Origin: Rhizobium rhizogenes
Lineage (GTDB): Bacteria > Pseudomonadota > Alphaproteobacteria > Rhizobiales > Rhizobiaceae
Direction: 5' to 3'
Length of the DNA: 64,000 nt
NCBI RefSeq assembly: GCF_002005205.3
Contig: NZ_CP019701.2
Coordinates: forward strand, 2,108,001-2,172,000
Every line of letters starts with the position of its first letter. Positions within the stretch are counted from its first letter, which is position 1. Under the pieces are notes generated by a model. It was not told where the DNA came from. It did not search any database and was given only the letters and a program-made list of their open reading frames with translations. Positions 27,212 through 35,829 of this stretch are shown here, piece after piece. Position numbers and translations under genes: made by a program.

Positions 27212-27364
27212 GTCTTTTCTCCTGATCAGGTGTTTTACGCGGATCGCTTGGGATCAATCCGCGCGGAATTCTTTTGCCGTTTCCATAGCGCAAGATGCGC
27301 TGCGGTGCAGCATAAAAATCAGATTTAAGTCATCGAATGTACGAAATGTCGCATCGGCGCGGGA

Positions 27365-28033
27365 TCAATTGTGGAGATCGACCGACCAGCGCAGCAACGG
27401 TGGCAAGGGCGTCCACCAGCCGGTTCGAATACCGGCCTCGCGCAACATGGCGGCCGACCACGTGTTGCAGCCGGCCAGCGCATTAAACCAGCCATTCGCC
27501 TCGAAAAACGCGTCCGTCAGACCATAGGCGGCACCGGGGACAAGCTGGACCTTGCCGTCATGTCTGACAAAACTTGCCCTGATACCCGCGAGAAGACGCT
27601 GATAACCCTCTTCGGAAATGCGAAGCCGTTTCACTCCGGCCATGTCGGCGGGAAAGTCTCCCGTCACGTCCACATGCACCACCGACCGGTCCAGCGTAAA
27701 CGAGCGCAGCACCGGCATCGGTTTCAGATCGGCCCAGGTGGGCGTCTCTATATAAAACGACCGTCCACCCCAGCCAAACAGCAGATAGGCGGCGGCGGGA
27801 TGATTGACCGCTATCCCATCCTCCTGCAATTCGGAGAACACCCGCCGCAGATCATCATCCACCGGCAGCGCAATGTCGGTATGGATCGGGTTGGACAAGA
27901 GCAGGATTTCACGATCCCTCACGCCGCTTGCATCATCGGCGAAAAAGGGACGCGGCACCAAAGTGCCGAGCACCAGAAGCAGCACGATCAGCAGCACACC
28001 GCCGCCGATCCATCTGAGGACAGTTCTCAACAC
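27365..28033 (-). CDS. TIGR02117/DUF2459-type protein of urease regions
   Basis: 222 aa with an N-terminal membrane anchor (VLRWIGGGVLLIVLLLVLGTLVP) and a periplasmic domain: NPIHTDIALP, FGWGGRSFYIETPTWADLKP, VHVDVTGD, and a late NGWFNALAGCNTWSAAMLREAGI. This matches a family known as a urease-region protein of unknown function (from memory). The Cys/His/Asn-Thr pattern recalls papain-like NlpC folds (inference). It begins 9 nt after the ureC stop and so is likely co-expressed. Confidence 0.8.
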   Translation of the reverse strand: MLRTVLRWIGGGVLLIVLLLVLGTLVPRPFFADDASGVRDREILLLSNPIHTDIALPVDDDLRRVFSELQEDGIAVNHPAAAYLLFGWGGRSFYIETPTWADLKPMPVLRSFTLDRSVVHVDVTGDFPADMAGVKRLRISEEGYQRLLAGIRASFVRHDGKVQLVPGAAYGLTDAFFEANGWFNALAGCNTWSAAMLREAGIRTGWWTPLPPLLRWSVDLHN

Positions 28034-28042
28034 AACGCCCCG

Positions 28043-29752
28043 TTAAAACAGGAAATAGCGCTGCGCCATCGGCAGCACGGTGGCGGGTTCGCAGGTCAGC
28101 AATTCACCATCTGCCCGCACTTCATAGGTCTCGGGATCAACCTCGATATGCGGCGTGAGTGAATTGTGGATCATCGACGCCTTGGAAATGCCGCCGCGCA
28201 CGTTCTTCACTGCCAAAAGCTTCTTGGCGACGCCAAGGCGCTGGGCAAGACCGACATCCAGCGACGCCTGCGATACGAAAGTGACCGAGGAATTGGTGCG
28301 CAGCTTGCCATAGGCTGCAAACATCGGCCGGTAATGCATCGGCTGCGGTGTGGGAATGGAGGCATTCGGGTCACCCATCGGGGCAGCGGCAATTGAACCG
28401 CCGAGCAGCACCATCTCCGGCTTCACGCCGAAAAAGGCCGGGTTCCACAGGACAAGATCGGCACGCTTGCCGACTTCGACAGAGCCGATCTCATGGCTGA
28501 CGCCCTGCGCAATCGCCGGGTTGATCGTATATTTGGCGATGTAACGGCGTACCCGGAAATTGTCGTTTTCGCCCACCTCTTCCTTCAGGCGGCCGCGCTG
28601 GCGTTTCATCTTGTCGGCGGTCTGCCAGGTGCGGATCGCCACCTCGCCGACACGGCCCATGGCCTGACTATCCGACGAGATGATCGAAAACGCGCCGATA
28701 TCGTGGAGAATATCCTCCGCCGCGATGGTTTCCTTGCGGATGCGGCTTTCGGCAAAGGCAATGTCTTCCGGAATGGACGGCGACAGGTGGTGGCACACCA
28801 TCAGCATATCCAGATGTTCGGCCAGCGTATTGACGGTATAGGGCCGCGTCGGGTTGGTGGAAGACGGGATGACGTTGGGATTGCCGCAAACCTTGATGAT
28901 ATCAGGTGCGTGCCCGCCGCCCGCTCCTTCGGTGTGGAAGGCGTGAATGGTGCGGCCCCTGATGGCGGCGACCGTGTCTTCCACGAAGCCGCTCTCGTTC
29001 AGCGTATCGGTGTGGATCATCACCTGCACGTCATATTCGTCGGCGACCGTCAGGCAATTGTCGATGGCGGCGGGTGTCGTGCCCCAGTCCTCATGCAGCT
29101 TCAGCGACGACGCGCCGGCAAGGATCATCTCCTCCAGTGGCGCGGGCAGCGAGGCATTGCCCTTGCCGGCCAGTGCCAGATTCATCGGAAAAGCATCGAA
29201 GCTCTCGATCATCCGCTCGATATGCCACGCACCGGTGCAGGTGGTGGCAAGCGTGCCATGCGCCGGGCCGGAGCCGCCGCCCAGCATGCAGGTCACACCG
29301 CTCATCAGCGCTTCCTCGATCTGCTGCGGGCAGATGTAATGGATATGCGCGTCCATACCGCCGGCCGTCAGGATCCTGCCCTCACCGGCGATCGCCTCCG
29401 TCGAGGGACCGACGATGATCGTAACGCCCGGCTGCGTGTCTGGGTTGCCGGCTTTGCCGATGGCGTGGATACGGCCGTTCTTCAGGCCCACATCCGCCTT
29501 GTAGATACCGCTATGGTCGACGATCACGACATTGGTAATGACGGTATCGACAGCCCCTTCGGCCCGTGTCGCCTGGCTCTGGCCCATGCCGTCGCGAATG
29601 ACCTTGCCGCCGCCGAATTTCACTTCCTCGCCATAGGTGGTGTGGTCCTTTTCGATCTCGATGAAGAGTTCGGTATCGGCAAGACGCACCTTGTCACCAA
29701 CCGTCGGGCCGAACATGCCGGCATAGGCGGCGCGGGAAATCTTGTAAGGCAT
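28043..29752 (-). CDS. ureC: Urease alpha subunit UreC
   Basis: 569 aa from the ATG at 29752 with GGAG upstream and the canonical [24 protein letters not shown] start; the open frame to 29914 is not coding. Nickel-site residues are visible: DAHIH (His136, His138), carbamylated Lys218 in LKLHEDWG, His247, His273 in [14 protein letters not shown], and flap Cys320 in [20 protein letters not shown]. It catalyses urea hydrolysis to ammonia and carbamate in the cytoplasm with UreA and UreB. Confidence 0.97.
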   Translation of the reverse strand: MPYKISRAAYAGMFGPTVGDKVRLADTELFIEIEKDHTTYGEEVKFGGGKVIRDGMGQSQATRAEGAVDTVITNVVIVDHSGIYKADVGLKNGRIHAIGKAGNPDTQPGVTIIVGPSTEAIAGEGRILTAGGMDAHIHYICPQQIEEALMSGVTCMLGGGSGPAHGTLATTCTGAWHIERMIESFDAFPMNLALAGKGNASLPAPLEEMILAGASSLKLHEDWGTTPAAIDNCLTVADEYDVQVMIHTDTLNESGFVEDTVAAIRGRTIHAFHTEGAGGGHAPDIIKVCGNPNVIPSSTNPTRPYTVNTLAEHLDMLMVCHHLSPSIPEDIAFAESRIRKETIAAEDILHDIGAFSIISSDSQAMGRVGEVAIRTWQTADKMKRQRGRLKEEVGENDNFRVRRYIAKYTINPAIAQGVSHEIGSVEVGKRADLVLWNPAFFGVKPEMVLLGGSIAAAPMGDPNASIPTPQPMHYRPMFAAYGKLRTNSSVTFVSQASLDVGLAQRLGVAKKLLAVKNVRGGISKASMIHNSLTPHIEVDPETYEVRADGELLTCEPATVLPMAQRYFLF

Positions 29753-29756
29753 GGGC

Positions 29757-30401
29757 TCAGGCTCCTTGGGATGCGGAGAAAATCGATGTGGGAGAAATTC
29801 TTTTGAGCCGGCCCTTGCCCGCCAGGGCCTCGACCAGCTGTTGTTCGGCAGCAAATGGGTGACCGCTCCAGCCCTGATGGCCGAAACCGGCAATCGCCAC
29901 CTCGTCACCATCACCGCTCACACTCTCGAGAACATGGGCGATGGTGAAAAGGCCGGTGCTGGGGCAGACATAGGGTGCGGGCTTATAGGCTTCGAGCGCC
30001 GCATCCAGCCTCTCATGTACGCCGCGGGGAATGACGATATGGCTCTTGCCGGTCTCACGGGCGATGGCCGCAAAACCGGGAGTATAATCGGCGCAGAAAT
30101 CGGTCAGTTCCGGCCAGCGCGCGCGAATATCCGGCTCCATTTCGGCAAACTTGGCGGGATCACGCACCGACCAGATGGCGGTGGCCTGCCGCACGCCGTC
30201 GCTCTCGCGCCAGTCGGTGCCTTCCGTCATCTCATGGCCCGGCCGCCCGGTGTTGCAGACGGCGACCACATCGGTGCGCGTGCCGCCGGGGCCCAGCGAC
30301 CGGCAGTCATTAAAGCGGATGACGATGTCGGAACGGTCGATAAAATCAGCCGCGCCCGGCGGCAGTTCCCCGTTTCCGACAATCGTGATGCGCCGCCCCA
30401 T
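29757..30401 (-). CDS. Urease-operon accessory protein with GT29/sialyltransferase-like motif
   Basis: 214 aa. The N-terminus [29 protein letters not shown] resembles sialylmotif L of GT29 enzymes (GNG/S, D-x-VxRFN); a second block [13 protein letters not shown] resembles sialylmotif S (TG-x2), followed by [19 protein letters not shown]. In rhizobia such genes carry the vague label urease operon accessory protein (recalled). It sits 5 nt after the LprI-like gene and 4 nt before ureC, so it is firmly in the operon. Its role in urease function or glycan decoration is unknown. Confidence 0.75.
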   Translation of the reverse strand: MGRRITIVGNGELPPGAADFIDRSDIVIRFNDCRSLGPGGTRTDVVAVCNTGRPGHEMTEGTDWRESDGVRQATAIWSVRDPAKFAEMEPDIRARWPELTDFCADYTPGFAAIARETGKSHIVIPRGVHERLDAALEAYKPAPYVCPSTGLFTIAHVLESVSGDGDEVAIAGFGHQGWSGHPFAAEQQLVEALAGKGRLKRISPTSIFSASQGA

Positions 30402-30406
30402 GCCGT

Positions 30407-30829
30407 TCAGAAACCCTCGGCAAGCTGACGTAACTCTTCAGCACGCTTGCCGCTCATCTCGGCGAGGCAGGACGAAATCAGCATCGGTTCCATAGAGCCG
30501 CCGCGCGCCTGAAAACCGGCAAGCGCGCAATTGGCATCACGAAACGCCACCCAGGCGCGCTGGGCAGTCACAAGAGCGTCGGTCGCACCCTTGCCGTCTG
30601 CATCCGCCGTCTTGTCGCGCTCGGTAAGCAGCTTGCGCAGCTTCTGATATTCGGCGTTGAGCTGCTTGTCGGCCTTTTCATAATCCTTGCCGGCGCAGAT
30701 GGTCATGTCCGCCTGCGTCTGCGGCGCCTTGCAATCCGGCTCGGTCTGCGCCACCGCCGGCATCGACAGGCCGGCTGTTGCGGTAAGCAGCACAGCCGCC
30801 AGGAGAAGATTTTTTCGGCTCATCCTCAT
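30407..30829 (-). CDS. LprI/DUF1311 family secreted protein
   Basis: 140 aa. Signal peptide MRMSRKNLLLAAVLLTATAGLSMPAVA, then DCKAPQTQADMTICAGKDYEKADKQLNAEYQKLRKLL, the LprI/DUF1311 pattern with conserved Cys and an AWVAFRDANCALAG block. The four cysteines probably form disulfides in the periplasm. Some family members inhibit lysozyme. Embedded between GFA-like and GT29-like genes in the urease operon. Confidence 0.85.
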   Translation of the reverse strand: MRMSRKNLLLAAVLLTATAGLSMPAVAQTEPDCKAPQTQADMTICAGKDYEKADKQLNAEYQKLRKLLTERDKTADADGKGATDALVTAQRAWVAFRDANCALAGFQARGGSMEPMLISSCLAEMSGKRAEELRQLAEGF

Positions 30830-30832
30830 CCC

Positions 30833-31189
30833 TCAGGCCGCCGCGCCGTCAAAAGCCTGCGGCTTCAGTGCCCGGGGATCGACGCCATCGAGACAATTGG
30901 CGTTGACCGCCACCATCGGCGTTCCATCCGGCCCGTCGGCATAAGCAAAGCTCTCTATGCCGCAGGTGGAGCAGAAAAGATGATGGATCTTGTGCTTGTT
31001 GAAGAGATATTCGCTCAGCTTGTCCTCGCCGGAAAGCAGGGTGAATTTCTCACGCGGCGCAAAGGCCAGCGTCGAGCCCAGACGCTTGCAGCGCGAGCAA
31101 TTGCAGACAATGGTGTGATCGAGATCGGCATCGACCTCGAAGCTGACGCTGCCGCACTGGCAGCTTCCATGATAATGCGCACTGGCCAT
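30833..31189 (-). CDS. GFA-family (glutathione-dependent formaldehyde-activating-like) zinc protein
   Basis: 118 aa from the ATG at 31189, chosen for the GGGGAGG site upstream; the frame is open to 31234. Zinc-binding cysteines: GSCQCGSVSFEV, CNCSRCKRLG and FCSTCGIESF. GFA proteins bind glutathione adducts, but this member's substrate is unknown. It starts 1 nt after ureB ends, so translation is coupled to the urease beta subunit. Confidence 0.88.
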   Translation of the reverse strand: MASAHYHGSCQCGSVSFEVDADLDHTIVCNCSRCKRLGSTLAFAPREKFTLLSGEDKLSEYLFNKHKIHHLFCSTCGIESFAYADGPDGTPMVAVNANCLDGVDPRALKPQAFDGAAA

Positions 31190-31190
31190 T

Positions 31191-31496
31191 TCATAACCTC
31201 CCCATGACCTGTTGACGAAAACCATAAACCTCACGCTTGCCGGAAAGCGGCACCAGCGTCACTTCCCGCTTCTGGCCGGGTTCGAAACGAACCGCCGTGC
31301 CTGCGGGAATATCGAGACGCATGCCGCGCGCCTTGTCACGCTCGAAGATGAGCCCGGCATTGGTCTCGAAGAAATGGTAATGGCTGCCCACCTGCACCGG
31401 CCGGTCGCCCGAATTGGCCACCTCGATCGTCACCGTCGGCTGGCCGGCATTGAGCTCGATGGTGCCCTCTGCGGCAATGATTTCGCCTGGCTTCAT
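31191..31496 (-). CDS. ureB: Urease beta subunit UreB
   Basis: 101 aa, the usual length. [39 protein letters not shown] and [25 protein letters not shown] are diagnostic. A structural subunit of the UreABC complex. Separated from ureA by the DUF1272 gene. Confidence 0.96.
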   Translation of the reverse strand: MKPGEIIAAEGTIELNAGQPTVTIEVANSGDRPVQVGSHYHFFETNAGLIFERDKARGMRLDIPAGTAVRFEPGQKREVTLVPLSGKREVYGFRQQVMGRL

Positions 31497-31516
31497 GGTG
31501 CTCTCCCTTATCTGTT

Positions 31517-31774
31517 TCAGGCGGCGGTCGCGGCCGCGCAGCCTTCGGCCTTCAGCACGCGCTTCGTGGACGCCGGATTGTTGACGAGTTTTGCCGCTGG
31601 GCGAACGGGCCTGCGAACCAGCTCACCGCCGCAATTCGGGCAGGCGCCATCAAGCACATCCGCCACACAATCAACGCAGAAGGTGCATTCGAACGAGCAG
31701 ATCATCGCATCCCGGCTGTCGGGCGCGAGATCGCGGTCGCAGCATTCGCAATTGGGCCTCAGTTCCAGCGCCAT
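31517..31774 (-). CDS. DUF1272 zinc-ribbon protein
   Basis: 85 aa. The first 55 residues carry [29 protein letters not shown] and [12 protein letters not shown], a cysteine-rich zinc-binding domain known as DUF1272. It is intercalated between ureA (11 nt upstream) and ureB (20 nt downstream). Role unknown; possibly a small metal or RNA/protein-binding factor. Confidence 0.88.
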   Translation of the reverse strand: MALELRPNCECCDRDLAPDSRDAMICSFECTFCVDCVADVLDGACPNCGGELVRRPVRPAAKLVNNPASTKRVLKAEGCAAATAA

Positions 31775-31785
31775 GCCACCCTCCT

Positions 31786-32088
31786 CTATCGGATCGGTTC
31801 GTGAACGGTCACCAGCTTGGTGCCATCAGGAAACGTCGCTTCCACCTGCACATCATGGATCATCTCGGCGATGCCATCCATCACCTGATCGCGGGAAATG
31901 ACATGCGCACCGGCTTCCATCAGGTCTGCAACGGCGCGACCGTCGCGGGCACCCTCGACGACGAAATCGGTAATCAGCGCAATCGCTTCGGGATAATTCA
32001 ACTTCACGCCGCGCTCCAGCCGGCGGCGCGCCACCATGGCGGCCATGGAAATCAAAAGCTTGTCTTTTTCTCTTGGGCTAAGGTTCAT
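31786..32088 (-). CDS. ureA: Urease gamma subunit UreA
   Basis: 100 aa from the ATG at 32088 ([35 protein letters not shown]), with family end VTVHEPIR. The start seven codons upstream at 32109 is not the family start. Smallest structural urease subunit. It lies 106 bp downstream of ureD. Confidence 0.96.
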   Translation of the reverse strand: MNLSPREKDKLLISMAAMVARRRLERGVKLNYPEAIALITDFVVEGARDGRAVADLMEAGAHVISRDQVMDGIAEMIHDVQVEATFPDGTKLVTVHEPIR

Positions 32089-32194
32089 CGTCGTCCCGCA
32101 GCTTGGCATCTGCTCCGCAAAGCAGGTTTGCGGGAGATCAGATCCGACATTTGACAGACCCCGAACGCCGCCGGTTGCCGACGATCCGAAGGGT

Positions 32195-33049
32195 TTACAG
32201 ATTCCAGACTTTCGGCACTGGCGCGCCGTTTCGCAAGAGCGAAATGATCGGAAAAAGCAATTTTCTCAAGGAGAAACCATCGGCGGCGGCAACCCGCACC
32301 ACAAGCTTGCCCTGCCATTCGCTGGCACCGCCGCTTTCCCCGGCAATCGCCCGGATTTTAGGCAGAAGCGCCTCGGAAAGAGGCCCGATATAGAGAAGCG
32401 TGGCGAAGGCCACCTGACCGGCCAGAACCGCCGTCTTCGCGGTCAGCGCCGCCACCTCGCCCTCAAGCAGAAGCTCTTCGGCATGCACCAGCCTGCCGCC
32501 ATGGCGAATGCGCCAGCGGTCACGAAAAAGGCCATGCGTCATCATCTCGCCCATGGCCTGGCGGCCAAGCAACACGGCTTCGACGGCGATGAATTCGGAA
32601 GACTGGTCGAGATCGGCTTCGAGCCTTCGGGTCAGGGAAGCGCGGTCGAAGAGGATGGTTTCCTGCGGCAGCCAGTGCAGTTTTGCACCCGGCCCGGCCG
32701 AAACGCGGGCGGTGACGGTGGCTGTGCCTGATGATGCCTTATAGACCTTTTCGCAGGCCTGCGTTGTCACCACCAGCGAGGTGCCGGCACCGGCCGTGGC
32801 CTGCCACTCTATTTCGTCCCCTCCGGTCAGCCCGCCGGAGGAATTGATGAGAATGGCCTCGGCTTCGTTTGAAAACGTATCCGGCAGTCGGATTTTCGCG
32901 CAGCCTTCCTGAAACAGTTCGTCCAGCCGGCTGCGCCCTTCAACCGCCTTGGTTACAATGCGTCCTCTGCCACGGGCGCGCTGCTGCCGGACAGGTTGTT
33001 GAGCGTCTTCACAACCGGAAGGGCCGATGGCTTGCTGTTGCTGCTGCAC
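32195..33049 (-). CDS. ureD: Urease accessory protein UreD
   Basis: UreD signature: [73 protein letters not shown], and the end PVPKVWNL. UreD scaffolds UreF/UreG on apourease for nickel insertion. The start is uncertain: no in-frame ATG lies near the expected place; a GTG at 33049 gives 284 aa with a Q-rich N-terminus and overlaps the 3' end of the upstream esterase gene by 97 bp, and an ATT at 32959 would give 254 aa. Confidence 0.88.
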   Translation of the reverse strand: MQQQQQAIGPSGCEDAQQPVRQQRARGRGRIVTKAVEGRSRLDELFQEGCAKIRLPDTFSNEAEAILINSSGGLTGGDEIEWQATAGAGTSLVVTTQACEKVYKASSGTATVTARVSAGPGAKLHWLPQETILFDRASLTRRLEADLDQSSEFIAVEAVLLGRQAMGEMMTHGLFRDRWRIRHGGRLVHAEELLLEGEVAALTAKTAVLAGQVAFATLLYIGPLSEALLPKIRAIAGESGGASEWQGKLVVRVAAADGFSLRKLLFPIISLLRNGAPVPKVWNL

Positions 33050-34209
33050 GCGGTCTCCGATGTACTTGTGGAAGCGGACGCGGCCTTGGCACCACAGTCC
33101 TTCTTGACGACGGCGTCCACCACCATCTGTCCTTCCGTGTTGCGGAAGAAATCCCACATTCTTTCGGCCGCATCAACCGTGCGCGTCACTTCGCCTGTGG
33201 GCATCTTGCGCTCCACGGCAGGTTCGGCCTTCGGCGTCTGCTCGCCGCCCGGCTTGCGGGTAACGACGGCGCTCGCGGCCAGCACTTCGGCCTTCATGGT
33301 GGCGCGCGGCCAGGCATGGTCCCAGTTTTCAATGACATAGGACTGGATGCGTGCGCCAGCCTTGCAGACATCGTAGGAATTAACGGTGAAGCTCTCGCCC
33401 ACCTTGCTTTTGGCCGCGCCCTTGCAGCCATCCATTTCGGCCCAGCGCTTCAGCGCCGTCTCGCCGCCATATTGCCAGTAGGATTTGCCGCCACCCTGAT
33501 AGGGGTTGGCAGGGTCCTTCAGCCCGGCAAAGGCGATGATCGACATCGGCCGCGCCGGTGCGCAGCTTGCCGCATCCGGACCCCACTTGCCTTCGGTCTC
33601 CAGCGGATAACCCGCGCGCAGCGAGGCGACGAAACCGGCAGCGGTGAAATCCGCGCTGCCATTGCAGATGAATTGCGACAGCATGCGCCCGCCGCCGGAA
33701 TAACCGGAACCGTAAAAACGCTCCTCATCCACGCAGAACCTGCCTTTCACCATGGTGATGGCATCGCGAATGAAACCGACCTCGTCCAGACCGCCTGGAC
33801 GCTTGGTGACACCGGGAACATTCCAGGCATGGGTGCCGGGCAATTCGCCATTCAGGCTGCCGGCCAGCGCCACGACCATCAGACCATCACGCTCGGCCAG
33901 CTTGTCCCAGCCGCTGCGGTTCAGCTGGCCATGCGGATTGCTGTTGGAGCCATGGAAATCGAATACCACCGGCAGCGGCTTTTTTCCGTCATAGGCGGAG
34001 GGAACAAAATAGACCCCGTCGCGTTTCTCGCCACTGGAGAGGATGGAAAAATCATGCCTGCCCGGTTCCATGCCGGGTCCGGGCAACTGGCCGCAGGTCG
34101 ATGCCGACGCTGCGACACCGGCGCTCGCGCACATCGCAAGGCCAAGAACCACGGTGCGGGCGGAGCGGAGCAGCCGGCAAGCCCGGCCAATTGCAAGGTC
34201 TGGAATCAT
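32953..34209 (-). CDS. Secreted PHB-depolymerase/LpqC-like esterase
   Basis: 418 aa from the ATG at 34209. Signal peptide with a hydrophobic core ([18 protein letters not shown]). Esterase features: [18 protein letters not shown], nucleophile elbow [14 protein letters not shown], and an ENWDHAWP histidine region. Similar proteins hydrolyse polyhydroxybutyrate, feruloyl or acetyl esters. The Ser/Thr-rich C-terminus ([21 protein letters not shown]) follows the catalytic domain. Its 3' end overlaps the likely ureD start; link to urea metabolism is not obvious. Confidence 0.85.
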   Translation of the reverse strand: MIPDLAIGRACRLLRSARTVVLGLAMCASAGVAASASTCGQLPGPGMEPGRHDFSILSSGEKRDGVYFVPSAYDGKKPLPVVFDFHGSNSNPHGQLNRSGWDKLAERDGLMVVALAGSLNGELPGTHAWNVPGVTKRPGGLDEVGFIRDAITMVKGRFCVDEERFYGSGYSGGGRMLSQFICNGSADFTAAGFVASLRAGYPLETEGKWGPDAASCAPARPMSIIAFAGLKDPANPYQGGGKSYWQYGGETALKRWAEMDGCKGAAKSKVGESFTVNSYDVCKAGARIQSYVIENWDHAWPRATMKAEVLAASAVVTRKPGGEQTPKAEPAVERKMPTGEVTRTVDAAERMWDFFRNTEGQMVVDAVVKKDCGAKAASASTSTSETACSSNSKPSALPVVKTLNNLSGSSAPVAEDAL

Positions 34210-34234
34210 TGACACGCCTTTATTGGCACTATGT

Positions 34235-34253
34235 CTCCGACGATACGTCGGAG
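34235..34253. promoter_or_regulatory. Palindrome just upstream of the esterase gene
   Basis: CTCCGACG-ATA-CGTCGGAG has perfect 8-bp arms and lies about 26 bp before the esterase ATG. It could be an operator or a 5' leader hairpin near the ribosome site. Confidence 0.4.
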
Positions 34254-34425
34254 GTGCATGGAATGTAAGGGATCAACTGTCGCGGCGTGCGAATAGACTT
34301 TTCCTGTGTCTCGCATGCAGCATTTGCGCTGCCAATATCACAGGCTTTTATTCAACGAAATGCTAAAATTGCGCATAAAAGCTATGCTCAGGCGCATAGG
34401 CTTTCAAAATATTAATCGGCCGTTT

Positions 34426-34445
34426 GCACGCCGTGATCGGCGTGC
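34426..34445 (-). terminator. Hairpin downstream of urtE
   Basis: Perfect 8-bp stem GCACGCCG with a TGAT loop, 18 bp past the urtE stop. T-rich sequence is on the plus-strand side only, so for the urt transcript it is a weak or Rho-assisted terminator. Confidence 0.4.
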
Positions 34446-34463
34446 GGCATTTTTAGTCTCGAT

Positions 34464-35159
34464 TTATACTGTCAGATGACGCCGCGCTTCCGGTGTATCC
34501 AGCGTTTCGGCCAGCCCTTCATGCACGATTTCGCCGCGATCCATGATGTAGACGTAATCGGCAAGCTCGCGGCAGAAATCCAGATATTGCTCGACCAGCA
34601 GGATCGCCATGCCGGTGGAATCGCGCAGATATTTGATCGCCCGGCCGATATCCTTGATGATCGACGGCTGAATGCCCTCGGTCGGCTCATCGAGAACGAG
34701 GATTTTCGGCCGCGTCACCAAAGCCCGGCCGATGGCGAGCTGCTGCTGCTGGCCGCCGGAAAGATCGCCGCCGCGCCGTGACAGCATGGATTGCAGCACC
34801 GGAAACAGGCTGAAAATATCGTCCGGAATGAACCGTTCCCTGCGCGGCAGCGGCGCATAACCGCTTTCGAGATTTTCCTGCACACTGAGCAGCGGAAAGA
34901 TTTCACGCCCCTGCGGCACATAACCAACACCGCGCTTCGCCCGCTGGTAAGGCGCCAGCCCATCCAGCGCCGCGCCGCCGAAAGTGATCGTCCCAGCACT
35001 GGTGGCCTGCTGGCCGGTGACGGCGCGCAAAAGCGAGCTTTTGCCCACCCCGTTGCGGCCGAGAACGCAGGTGATCTTGCCCATCTCCGCCTTGAGCGAA
35101 ACGCCGCGGAGCGCTTGGGCGGCGCCGTAGTGGAGGTTGATGTTTTCGACTGTCAGCAT
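34464..35159 (-). CDS. urtE: Urea ABC transporter ATP-binding protein UrtE
   Basis: 231 aa. It starts MLTVENINLHYGAAQALRGVSL; Walker A GRNGVGKSS, GVGYVPQGREIFPLLSVQENL, signature LSGGQQQQLAIGRAL, Walker B ILVLDEPTEGIQPSIIKDIG, LLVEQYLDFC. The TEGIQPSI region and HYGAAQ start are typical of UrtE rather than LivF. It forms the ATPase pair with UrtD. About 670 bp, including a GIY-YIG gene and four palindromes, separate it from urtD. Confidence 0.94.
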   Translation of the reverse strand: MLTVENINLHYGAAQALRGVSLKAEMGKITCVLGRNGVGKSSLLRAVTGQQATSAGTITFGGAALDGLAPYQRAKRGVGYVPQGREIFPLLSVQENLESGYAPLPRRERFIPDDIFSLFPVLQSMLSRRGGDLSGGQQQQLAIGRALVTRPKILVLDEPTEGIQPSIIKDIGRAIKYLRDSTGMAILLVEQYLDFCRELADYVYIMDRGEIVHEGLAETLDTPEARRHLTV

Positions 35160-35193
35160 GGTGCCACCTGTAGCTTCATCGGGGAGCGGATTG

Positions 35194-35222
35194 TGGATCC
35201 TCGGGTCAAGCCCGAGGATGAC
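35194..35222. repeat. Family D palindrome, copy 1
   Basis: 29-bp palindromic unit in the TGGATCCTCGGGTCAAGCCC orientation, exact reverse complement of 35351-35379. It lies 35 bp upstream of the urtE start. Confidence 0.9.
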
Positions 35223-35350
35223 GTAGCTAGGCGCGGGACGGAAAACGACGCCACCACATCGAGATTTCGCCCTGGCTGTGGGACGTCAGGGTGCAAAAAT
35301 GTTCGTGCAACATTGCAGGTATAAGCTCCGGGCGTAACCACACCCCACGC

Positions 35351-35379
35351 GTCATCCTCGGGCTTGACCCGAGGATCCA
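35351..35379. repeat. Family D palindrome, copy 2 (left end of GIY-YIG cassette)
   Basis: 29 bp in the GTCATCCTCGGGCTTGACCC orientation. It ends 16 bp before the GIY-YIG start codon and is the perfect inverted partner of the copy at 35692. Confidence 0.9.
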
Positions 35380-35395
35380 CCTCCGGGAGCCCACC

Positions 35396-35680
35396 ATGAC
35401 CGGCTTCGTTTATATCGTCACGAGCGGCAGACACGGAACGCTCTACATCGGCGTCACGTCCAACCTCGAGCAGCGAATCTACGAACACCGCGAGGGTCTG
35501 ACGGAAGGTTTTACCAGTCGTTATGGATGTACGTGCCTCGTCTGGTATGAGGAGCATATGAGCATCGGCACCGCCATCCAGCGGGAGAAATCGTTGAAGC
35601 GCTGGTATCGCGACTGGAAAATCAAGCTGATTGAAGATTTTAATCCGGAATGGCGTGATCTTTATGAGGAGTTTGGCTGA
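35396..35680 (+). CDS. Stand-alone GIY-YIG endonuclease domain protein
   Basis: 94 aa from the ATG at 35396, with GGGAG upstream; the frame is open to 35291 but that part is repeat sequence. Nuclease motifs: FVYIVTS (4-10) and LYIGVTSNLEQRIYEHR (16-32, catalytic Arg27), metal-binding Glu64 in IQREKSLKRWYRDWK, end PEWRDLYEEFG. It belongs to the small URI-type COG2827 group related to UvrC/SLX1 nuclease domains. It is transcribed opposite to the surrounding urt genes and bracketed by inverted repeats. Confidence 0.9.
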   Translation: MTGFVYIVTSGRHGTLYIGVTSNLEQRIYEHREGLTEGFTSRYGCTCLVWYEEHMSIGTAIQREKSLKRWYRDWKIKLIEDFNPEWRDLYEEFG

Positions 35681-35691
35681 GGGCTTGGGGG

Positions 35692-35720
35692 TGGATCCTC
35701 GGGTCAAGCCCGAGGATGAC
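35692..35720. repeat. Family D palindrome, copy 3 (right end of GIY-YIG cassette)
   Basis: 29 bp, orientation as copy 1, starting 11 bp after the GIY-YIG stop codon. Confidence 0.9.
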
Positions 35721-35759
35721 GGCGGAGAATGGGGCACTGCTGACAACATACCCCCTGCT

Positions 35760-35788
35760 GTCATCCTCGGGCTTGACCCGAGGATCCA
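35760..35788. repeat. Family D palindrome, copy 4
   Basis: 29 bp, orientation as copy 2, 39 bp after copy 3 and 41 bp before the urtD 3' end. Copies 3 and 4 together can form one long hairpin. Confidence 0.9.
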
Positions 35789-35829
35789 AAGCGGCAAACG
35801 CCCAAATGTCCTTGTGACACCCGCCTCCA

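Larger units (their letters stand above)
35351..35720 (+). mobile_element. Candidate GIY-YIG mini-element with 29-bp terminal inverted repeats
   Basis: A 370-bp unit: a 29-bp palindrome, 16 bp, a 94-codon GIY-YIG nuclease gene, 11 bp, then the same 29 bp in inverted orientation. It interrupts the urtD-urtE junction, and further copies of the repeat sit on both sides (35194, 35760). The arrangement resembles nuclease-plus-hairpin elements such as REP/RAYT or homing cassettes; mobility itself is inferred. No target-site duplication was identified. Confidence 0.55.

Noticed and set aside
28493..29806. 437-codon plus-strand frame opposite ureC
   Set aside because: Antisense artefact of a GC-rich gene.
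35194..35788. CRISPR-like array of 29-bp repeats
   Set aside because: Copies alternate in orientation, spacers have very different lengths, one holds a gene, and the unit is itself palindromic; no cas genes are present.
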